Origin: JAGVXH01 sp041649755
GTDB lineage: Archaea > Nanobdellota > Nanobdellia > Pacearchaeales > GW2011-AR1
Reading direction: 5' to 3'
Assembly: GCA_041649755.1 (NCBI GenBank)
Contig: JBAZMK010000001.1
Coordinates: 139,765 to 203,764, forward strand
Length of the DNA: 64,000 nt
Below the pieces are notes generated by a model, which worked only from the letters and a program-made list of their open reading frames with translations, was not told the DNA's origin and did not search any database. A program made the translations under genes and the position numbers. This document shows, in pieces, positions 58,680-64,000 of the stretch. Position 1 is the first letter of the stretch. Every line of letters starts with the position of its first letter.

Positions 58680-61142
58680 TTAGAATAACTTTTTCTGACT
58701 TTCTCCCTGCGAGATTTCTTTCACGTCTACGCCAAAGACTTCAAAGATGTTTTCAACTGAAGGGATTATCTGGTTGTTAAGATAGTAGTCTATGTCATAA
58801 TCTGCTTTCTCGTCTGGCAAGAAAACTTTGTCGCCGACCCTTTTTCCTCTACCTTTATTTTCTCCTATAAAATATTCTATTAACATTCCTTCGCTCACAG
58901 GGATTTCTTTTTCTTTCATCTTTTTGGCTGCAATAACGTGCGGACCTTCTGAAACATATTCTCCGATAGGTCTTCTAAGTTGGGTTCTTATCATTAAATC
59001 TTTTAAATCTACTTCTCTTTTTTTGATTTTCTCTACGACTTCTTTAAAAATTTTTGAAGCTTCTTTTTCGCTGCCTTTTTTTAGAATTGATTTTAAAACA
59101 TCGTTTTGTAAATTTCTTGTGAGTCTGCACCAGTCTCTTCTTACAGTTTCAAAACCTCTTATTTTTAAATTTCCTTTTTCGTCAATCAGCGCGTATTTTT
59201 TCTTTGCTCCTTCTTTCGCGGTTCTTTTCGCGACGAAAAGCCCCCTGTCATAAAAGCCTTCAAGGTCAAGTTCCATAATCCCTGGGAGTTCAGAGTTTAT
59301 CCTCTTTAGTAGTTCTTTGGTGTGTTTCTTTGTCTTTCCATTCAACTGAAAACCTACCGAATCGGTATCTGAGAAAATGACATTGTAGCCTTCGTCTTTC
59401 ATTCTCTGAATTGATTTTTTTGAAAAATCTCTGACGAAAGCGAGAGTTGAGGCTGCTGCTTCACGGCAATAATATCGTGCACCAAAAAAACCAAGATACC
59501 CGTATGAAGCATTAGCCAAAAGTTTGTAGGCATTACTTCTTGCCTTAAGAAGATTAGACCTGTCTTTTATATACTCTTTTTTATATTTTTTCCTTAATTC
59601 AACGATTTCCTCAAGAAGTTCTGAGAAAAAGCCTTTTTCCTTTGAGAAATAGAATACGCTTTTTTTACCGTCAAACAAGAATTCTGGGGTTTTGTAAGAT
59701 TCTTTTCCTTCTCTTTCCAGAAATGTTGATTTTGATAGATTAAATGAAACTATAATTGAAGCGTGCATACTGGTGAAGTCAAATACACACATATCTTCGT
59801 AAAGTCCCGGAACAGGCTGTAAAACATACGCACCCTCATATTTCCCCAATGCTTTTCTTTTGTGTATATCTTCGTATACCGGGCGTTTTTCTGCAATTTC
59901 GTTGAATCTTTCAAGATTGTGAAGAATATAATTCTCAACATGACTTGACATTCTGTCCCGCGTTATATCAAACAAAGGCTCTTTGATTATGTGGCTCATA
60001 GCAAAAATGTCTGCCCAAAGTTTTTCCGCCAAAAGATAGGTAAGTTTAGAATCCTGAAGATTATACTCAAAAAAGTCTTTCCAATCAGTCGCACTCATAG
60101 AGGATAATTTTTCAAAGCTGAAATTTTTTTTATTTTCTCCTATAAGCTCTCCGGCAACTTCATTAAGTGAGAGGGTTTCAGACTGTAAATACTGAGAGTA
60201 AACTGCAGATATAAAACGGAACAAATCTAAGTGAACGAGCCCCGAAATCTTCCCCGAGCGTATTATTCCTTTGGAGAAAACAGGCTCTGTTCCGTCAAGA
60301 CCAAGTGAAAGCCGAATTTTATTTTTAACACACACTTGTTTGAGGTAAGGCAAGTCAAAGCCGTCAGAGAAGTAGCCTGTCAAAATATCTGGTTCGTATT
60401 CTTTTACTAACTTTATGAAACCTTCTATCATTTCTTTTTCATTTCTGAAAAAATCTACATAATTCTGACATTCGGTGCATTTTTTCCAAGTTAAAACTTT
60501 TTTTATGCCTGAGCCAAAAACAGAAATCATTAAAATATCACCCTTACCTATTTCTGTATCGTCAGTTTCTATGTCAAAAGCAAGGATTTTAGGTTTAAAT
60601 TCGTTTTTAGTTTTCATTTCTGAAAAATTTTCCGCACGAACAAAAATCTTCATGTCCAGAGAGTTTACAATTCCTCCGAAGTCTTTTTCTCCTAATAAAC
60701 TTCCTTCTAAGGTATACCATTTGAGAGGCTCAACTTTTTTCTCTTTTATATATTTTGTAATAATCGGAATGTCATATTCCCTTCTGAACTCTATTTCTTT
60801 CATATCTCCGATTTCCGAAGCTATGTCGTGAGCGTCTTTATGGTTTGTGACAAAAACTCTTATTGCCTTTACTTTTCTTCCCAAGAATTTTTTATCGTGA
60901 ACTTCTGTTTTTAAGACCCTTGTAGTTCTCCCCGCTTTCTTTACTTCCACTTTTTGTATGTGCTGAGCTACAAAAGGCGCCTTGTCTTCGTACTCTTTTT
61001 TTAGGATAACCCAAAAATCTGGTTCGTAGGAATCTATTACACAAATTCTCTCTCCTTTTGAAGTTCTTCCGATTAGTCTTATAAAGTTTTTGCCTTCAAA
61101 ATCAAAGTAGTCGTAATCAACGGGGATAAATTCTAACCTCAT
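58680..61142 (-). CDS. polB: Family B DNA polymerase
   Basis: An 820-aa replicative polymerase. Exonuclease motif I F-D-I-E-T-D near residue 190, Exo II near 265 (T-G-Y-F-S-D-G-F-D), palm motif A D-F-T-S-M-H-A-S-I-I near 455-464, motif B L-L-A-N-A-S-Y-G near 555, motif C F-S-D-T-D-S near 593. Motif A reads S-M-H-A-S where most family B enzymes have S-L-Y-P-S; the Tyr that acts as sugar steric gate is His. Thumb and C-terminal domain are present; no uracil-sensing pocket could be judged. Confidence 0.95.
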   Translation of the reverse strand: MRLEFIPVDYDYFDFEGKNFIRLIGRTSKGERICVIDSYEPDFWVILKKEYEDKAPFVAQHIQKVEVKKAGRTTRVLKTEVHDKKFLGRKVKAIRVFVTNHKDAHDIASEIGDMKEIEFRREYDIPIITKYIKEKKVEPLKWYTLEGSLLGEKDFGGIVNSLDMKIFVRAENFSEMKTKNEFKPKILAFDIETDDTEIGKGDILMISVFGSGIKKVLTWKKCTECQNYVDFFRNEKEMIEGFIKLVKEYEPDILTGYFSDGFDLPYLKQVCVKNKIRLSLGLDGTEPVFSKGIIRSGKISGLVHLDLFRFISAVYSQYLQSETLSLNEVAGELIGENKKNFSFEKLSSMSATDWKDFFEYNLQDSKLTYLLAEKLWADIFAMSHIIKEPLFDITRDRMSSHVENYILHNLERFNEIAEKRPVYEDIHKRKALGKYEGAYVLQPVPGLYEDMCVFDFTSMHASIIVSFNLSKSTFLEREGKESYKTPEFLFDGKKSVFYFSKEKGFFSELLEEIVELRKKYKKEYIKDRSNLLKARSNAYKLLANASYGYLGFFGARYYCREAAASTLAFVRDFSKKSIQRMKDEGYNVIFSDTDSVGFQLNGKTKKHTKELLKRINSELPGIMELDLEGFYDRGLFVAKRTAKEGAKKKYALIDEKGNLKIRGFETVRRDWCRLTRNLQNDVLKSILKKGSEKEASKIFKEVVEKIKKREVDLKDLMIRTQLRRPIGEYVSEGPHVIAAKKMKEKEIPVSEGMLIEYFIGENKGRGKRVGDKVFLPDEKADYDIDYYLNNQIIPSVENIFEVFGVDVKEISQGESQKKLF

Positions 61143-61219
61143 AGTCAGAGTAAGAAAAGGAGATTTATATTACTTTTGAAATTGGGAAAAGTTTAAAAGT
61201 GAATTATTTACTTAGTTTT

Positions 61220-61603
61220 ATGGAAAAGGATTATTATTTTGTCCGACTACCCTCATTTGAAAGACCTCCTGCAGAGTACAATGGGAAAGTTAGAAAAGTG
61301 TTTTCGGTGCGAGCAAGAAGTAAGAGAGAAGCCGTTAGAAATGTTGTCGTAAGAGAATTTGAAAATTCTTACAAAATCATTTTTGACTTTCTTGAGGGGT
61401 TTGATATTTCTTCATGTGCTGTTAGGGCGAAAAGTTTATTGGATTCTATCTCTCCATTTGATGAACGAGGAAGAAAATCGGGAAGTGGTTTAAATTCAAT
61501 GGTTTACTTTTTGGCGGGAGAGCTGGGAAGTTGTTTTGGTTTAAAACCTGAATTTATGATTCCTTATGCTGAAGAATATTTGGCTACCTTACCTAACCAA
61601 TAA
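61220..61603 (+). CDS. Hypothetical protein
   Basis: A 127-aa soluble protein, M-E-K-D-Y-Y-F-V-R-L-P start. ATG at 61220 chosen over a GTG at 61199 because TATA TTTAAAAG (61190-61198) lies 25 nt upstream. Basic, with no recognised motif. Sits between polB and fen, a region of replication genes. Confidence 0.55.
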   Translation: MEKDYYFVRLPSFERPPAEYNGKVRKVFSVRARSKREAVRNVVVREFENSYKIIFDFLEGFDISSCAVRAKSLLDSISPFDERGRKSGSGLNSMVYFLAGELGSCFGLKPEFMIPYAEEYLATLPNQ

Positions 61604-61633
61604 TCTTATTAATTTCAATAACGTTTATGTTCT

Positions 61634-62665
61634 ATGGGGGTTCAGATTTCAGAGATAATACCTAAGAAAGATATTTCGATAGAGGATTTGAAGGGGAAAA
61701 CGATAGCTATTGATGCAGCGAACACGCTTTACCAGTTTTTGACTACGATTAGACAGCCTGACGGGACGCCTTTGATGGATAAAAAAGGCAATGTGACTTC
61801 TCATCTTTCAGGTCTTTTTTACAGAAATATCAGTTTGTTGCAGGAAGGGATAAAGCCCGTCTACGTTTTTGACGGAAAACCTCCCGAATTGAAGCAAAAA
61901 GAGATAGAAAAAAGGAAAGAGGCAAAAAAAATTGCTGAAGGAAGGTATGAGAAGGCAAAAGAAAGAGGAGATAGTGAATTAATGAGAAAATATTCCGGGC
62001 AGTTTGTTAAAATTACGAATGAGGTTGTTTTGGAGAGTAAGGCTCTACTTGAGGCTATGGGTATACCTGTTATTCAGGCAGGAGGAGAAGGAGAGGCAGA
62101 ATCTGCTGTTCTCTCACGGGAAGGAAAAGTCTGGGCGACGGCTTCTCAGGATTACGACTCTCTGCTTTACGGCGCTCCTTACTTAGTCAGAAATTTGACT
62201 CTGGCGAGAAGAAGAAAGACTTCGGCAGGGATTTATGTTGATGTAAGAATTGAGTTGATTGATTTTCAGCAGGTTTTGAACAAACTGGAAATTGACAAAG
62301 ACCAATTGATTTGCCTCGCTATCCTTGTAGGAACAGACTATAACCCTGGCGGTGTGAAAGGTTTGGGACAAAAAAGAGCGCTTGAAATCGTCCAGAAGTA
62401 CAAATATCCTGTGGAGATATTTAAGCACTTAGAGAATAACGAGAGGTATAATTTCATATTTGACTGGAAAGAGGTTTTCAGGCAGTTTCACGAGTATGAG
62501 TCCTCAACTAAAGGGGATATAGAATTCGGCAGAATGAACGAAAAAAAAGTTAAGGAAATTCTGCTTTCAAAGGACTTTTCTGAGGAGAGGATTGATTCTG
62601 GTCTGCAAAAGCTTAAACAGGTAGAGGAAGGCAAAAAACAGAAGGGATTGAATGAGTTTTTTTAA
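61634..62665 (+). CDS. fen: Flap endonuclease 1
   Basis: A 343-aa structure-specific nuclease. Metal-binding acidic residues in D-A-A-N-T-L-Y-Q-F near residue 27, F-D-G-K near 80, G-E-G-E-A-E near 150, and D-Y-D-S-L-L near 175, with the H2TH region G-G-V-K-G-L-G near 235. Ends Q-K-G-L-N-E-F-F, a PIP box for PCNA. Removes RNA-primer flaps in lagging-strand repair. Confidence 0.96.
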   Translation: MGVQISEIIPKKDISIEDLKGKTIAIDAANTLYQFLTTIRQPDGTPLMDKKGNVTSHLSGLFYRNISLLQEGIKPVYVFDGKPPELKQKEIEKRKEAKKIAEGRYEKAKERGDSELMRKYSGQFVKITNEVVLESKALLEAMGIPVIQAGGEGEAESAVLSREGKVWATASQDYDSLLYGAPYLVRNLTLARRRKTSAGIYVDVRIELIDFQQVLNKLEIDKDQLICLAILVGTDYNPGGVKGLGQKRALEIVQKYKYPVEIFKHLENNERYNFIFDWKEVFRQFHEYESSTKGDIEFGRMNEKKVKEILLSKDFSEERIDSGLQKLKQVEEGKKQKGLNEFF

Positions 62666-62701
62666 CCAGAAAATTTATAACTTGTTAAAACATTTAATTA
62701 T

Positions 62702-62920
62702 ATGATTATTGGACTGTTACTTGGAGTGAGTTTGGCGATTTTTATGACTTCAGGGATTTTTGTAGTCAGTGGTTATTCTGGTTTGCTTAGAGAGAACTTG
62801 ATTACTGGGGCAGTGGTCGGGGGCGAGACGTTGGCTTCGTATTCTTGGGTTCCTTTGATTCTCTCTTTTATCGCAATATTGTTTCTTATATCTATTTTAA
62901 GGAAAAAAATTAGAAGTTAA
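62702..62920 (+). CDS. Small two-helix membrane protein
   Basis: A 72-aa protein with helices at about residues 3-24 and 48-66. A TATA-like ACATTTAATTA (about 62689-62700) is immediately upstream. Its stop overlaps the convergent wHTH gene by 4 nt. Function unknown. Confidence 0.55.
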   Translation: MIIGLLLGVSLAIFMTSGIFVVSGYSGLLRENLITGAVVGGETLASYSWVPLILSFIAILFLISILRKKIRS

Positions 62921-63096
62921 ATATAATAAATCAGGGCTTTGCCGCTTTTTTTTGATTTTATCATCCCTATATCTACAAGACATCTTAGATAACCTAATAA
63001 AATTATTCTGTGCATTTTTGGAATAGCATTAGAGATTTCAGATTGGGTACAGGGCTCTTTCTTACTTTGTAAATAGACTAATATTTTTCTATACAT
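62917..63096 (-). CDS. 59-aa winged-helix regulator
   Basis: A small wHTH protein: M-Y-R-K-I-L-V-Y-L-Q-S-K-K-E-P-C-T-Q-S-E-I-S then N-A-I-P-K-M-H-R-I-I-L-L-G-Y-L-R-C-L-V-D-I-G-M-I, ending in a wing (S-K-K-S-G-K-A-L-I-Y-Y). Fits the core of ArsR/MarR-like regulators, without extra domain. It begins inside a palindrome at 63096-63111, which may be its own operator. Confidence 0.6.
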   Translation of the reverse strand: MYRKILVYLQSKKEPCTQSEISNAIPKMHRIILLGYLRCLVDIGMIKSKKSGKALIYYI

Positions 63097-63111
63097 ATAC
63101 TATATAGTATA
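63096..63111. promoter_or_regulatory. Perfect palindrome, putative operator 1
   Basis: TATACTATATAGTATA, 16-bp perfect palindrome at the start of the small wHTH gene. It could include the TATA box, so binding would repress. Confidence 0.6.
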
Positions 63112-63154
63112 CTTTAGTTTATAAATTTTTTGGTGTGATTAATGATGTTATACT

Positions 63155-63170
63155 TTATAGTATACTATAA
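63155..63170. promoter_or_regulatory. Perfect palindrome, putative operator 2
   Basis: TTATAGTATACTATAA, 16-bp perfect palindrome sharing the TATAGTATA core with operator 1, 44 nt away. Close resemblance to the operator at 49484 (TATAC...GTATA arms) suggests a common regulator family. Confidence 0.55.
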
Positions 63171-63173
63171 GTT

Positions 63174-63225
63174 AAAGAAAAAAAGCAGGAGCCACTTGAG
63201 GGTTTCCAAGTCACAAGTGGCTCCT
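63174..63225 (-). terminator. Intrinsic terminator, island B
   Basis: Minus strand: perfect 12-bp stem AGGAGCCACTTG/CAAGTGGCTCCT with a 15-nt loop, then GC and seven T residues. A strong terminator for anything transcribed leftwards through island B, just as at the left end of island A. Confidence 0.8.
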
Positions 63226-63256
63226 ACCAACACAAGAAAAAACGGTTTTTGGGAAA

Positions 63257-63311
63257 GGGGGGCTCTCCTTGAAGGAGGACGCGCAAGAGCGCGAAAGAGG
63301 AGAGTTCCCCC
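63257..63311. ncRNA. Branched hairpin, island B
   Basis: GGGGGGCTCTCCT pairs with AGGAGAGTTCCCCC, enclosing GCGC-aaga-GCGC. The two G-T pairs favour the plus strand here, unlike most island A stems. Confidence 0.4.
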
Positions 63312-63337
63312 TATAAATATTATGATTTATGATTGCA

Positions 63338-63387
63338 AAGGGTCCCATTCCTACCAGCCTTAGGCTTATTTTTGTAGGGGGACCCTT
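63338..63387. ncRNA. Branched hairpin, island B
   Basis: AAGGGTCCC/GGGACCCTT outer stem, inner CCTAC/GTAGG and AGCC/GGCT stems. No T-run follows. Confidence 0.45.
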
Positions 63388-63397
63388 GTGTGCTTGA

Positions 63398-63467
63398 GAC
63401 CCATTGGGATGGTTACCTTAAATCATGTAACCACCCCTTGGTCAGGCTCTGGGGTTCTTCGCGAGCC
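63398..63467 (-). ncRNA. Two adjoining hairpins, island B
   Basis: GACC/GGTC closes GGG-A-TGGTTAC/GTAACCA-C-CCC; the A-C mismatch is a G-U wobble on the minus strand, pointing to minus-strand RNA. Next to it GGCTC/GAGCC (63445-63467). Confidence 0.45.
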
Positions 63468-63540
63468 GGATGATAGACAGAGTACTCGTACTGCTGAACA
63501 CTGCTGACGGAGGTGAAACTGCTGTTGCCCACTTCTTCAT
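63442..63540 (-). CDS. Possible 32-aa peptide, island B
   Basis: M-K-K-W-A-T-A-V-S start with AGGAGAGGT 6 nt upstream, a good Shine-Dalgarno. Ends TGA. Overlaps a hairpin. Like the small ORFs of island A in style. No motif. Confidence 0.35.
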   Translation of the reverse strand: MKKWATAVSPPSAVFSSTSTLSIIRLAKNPRA

Positions 63541-63544
63541 ACAA

Positions 63545-63622
63545 TTACCTCTCCTTTCCTTGACTGACTGGTCTAACTGGTGACCTCTTTGACAACTCTG
63601 ACGATTTTCTCCTTTCTTTCAT
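63545..63622 (-). CDS. Possible 25-aa basic peptide, island B
   Basis: M-K-E-R-R-K-S-S start, very Arg/Lys/Ser-rich, AGGAAAAG upstream; ends 4 nt before the next small ORF. Weak evidence. Confidence 0.25.
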   Translation of the reverse strand: MKERRKSSELSKRSPVRPVSQGKER

Positions 63623-63637
63623 AACTTTTCCTGTTCA

Positions 63638-63662
63638 GAAATACCTCTTTTCAGGGTATTCC
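63638..63662 (-). other. GAATACC hairpin shared with island A leader
   Basis: Minus strand GAATACCC-tgaaaaga-GGTATTTC. The same element occurs at 18279-18303 (GAATACCC-aaaatggaa-GGTATTTC) and at 18355-18399. It precedes the small ORFs here as it precedes fliS there. Confidence 0.65.
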
Positions 63663-63913
63663 AACGATTATCATTATGACCTACACACTTGCAACTAGAA
63701 AAGTCTCGCCTCTAGGGATTTCTATCTCAAGAGGTTTTTCATCGGTTTGTTTCTGGAGAGTCACTATATGACTACTGGAATGATGCACGAATTGTGCGGA
63801 CGATGTAAGGCAAAGCCTGTTTATATTATTAAGAGAATTAGAGCTTTCAGCTTTAAAAGTATTTCGCTATTTAGATTACAAAGATATTTAAATGCGAATT
63901 TTTTGTGGTGTTT

Positions 63914-64000
63914 ATGGCGCGAAAAGCAAGTGGGGGAAAGTACAAGCGAGTTGTAAAGAAGAAGCTGACGGGGAGAGCTGGGCAATCGCGTGTTGTGAAA
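63914..64000 (+). CDS. Ribosomal protein, probably S8e (partial)
   Basis: Only 29 residues are in the window: M-A-R-K-A-S-G-G-K-Y-K-R-V-V-K-K-K-L-T-G-R and onward. Short basic start with S-G-G-K-Y followed by K-K-K and G-R matches the N terminus of archaeal S8e (T-G-G-x-Y...K-K-x...G-R). TATA-like TATTTAAAT lies about 25 nt upstream. Runs off the right edge. Confidence 0.55.
   Translation, partial: MARKASGGKYKRVVKKKLTGRAGQSRVVK

Noticed and set aside
63747..63956. 69-codon frame between island B and the last gene (C-G-R-C-K start)
   Set aside because: No ribosome-binding site or TATA, and it overlaps the ribosomal protein start in another frame.

Overview
The window looks like a small, AT-rich DPANN-type archaeal genome (Pacearchaeota/Woesearchaeota-like). 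Informational genes are archaeal: elongation factor 1-alpha, ribosomal proteins L10e, L35Ae, S24e, S27ae and a probable S8e, RNA polymerase E' and Spt4, TFS, FEN-1, family B DNA polymerase, archaeal-type signal peptidase, type II methionine aminopeptidase and NSUN-type methylase. Many start codons sit about 25 nt downstream of a TATA box (TTTATAAA-like), the spacing of leaderless archaeal transcripts. Two spliceless tRNAs, Asn(GTT) and Val(TAC), are normal. Lineage is inferred from gene content only.

Layout. 1-0.7 kb: 3' end of a gene with a C-terminal segment that looks like the variable repeat of a diversity-generating retroelement (DGR). 1.1-6 kb: a secreted 1332-aa GLUG-repeat protein ending in a dockerin-like module, divergent from a membrane-anchored cohesin-like protein. 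6-13.6 kb: KH protein, TIM-barrel protein, nucleotidyltransferase-fold protein, PEP synthase. 13.78-18.45 kb (island A): a visibly more GC-rich, bacterial-looking minus-strand operon of about twelve small genes with Shine-Dalgarno sites, intrinsic terminators, a lipoprotein, FliS, three tRNA-like genes with undersized anticodon loops, and many branched hairpins. 18.45-21.1 kb: a HerA-type ATPase operon. 21-27.6 kb: translation genes and a cupin/ROK kinase pair. 28-37.5 kb: type IV pilus-like system (five class III signal-peptide proteins or pilin-like proteins, assembly ATPase, two TadC-like membrane proteins, KaiC-like ATPase). 37.5-41 kb: two glycosyltransferases. 41-46 kb: rpoE-spt4-rps24e-rps27ae, scpA, hisS. 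46.1-46.5 kb: remnant of a P-type ATPase. 49.5-54.7 kb: probable stress operon of an AbrB-like regulator, Cdc48, Hsp20 and a second Cdc48, behind a perfect palindromic operator. 55-62.7 kb: map, NSUN methylase, polB, fen. 63.18-63.78 kb (island B): a short non-archaeal-looking stretch in the style of island A. The window ends inside a ribosomal protein gene.

How parts fit together. The pilus cluster, glycosyltransferases, cohesin/dockerin pair and possible DGR target are all cell-surface functions, as expected for an episymbiont that must attach to a host. Islands A and B share a GAATACC...GGTATTTC hairpin and dense minus-strand RNA structure, so they probably have a common origin. Whether they are integrated foreign DNA (phage or bacterial) or an assembly artefact cannot be decided from sequence alone; this is the part of the window that most deserves follow-up.
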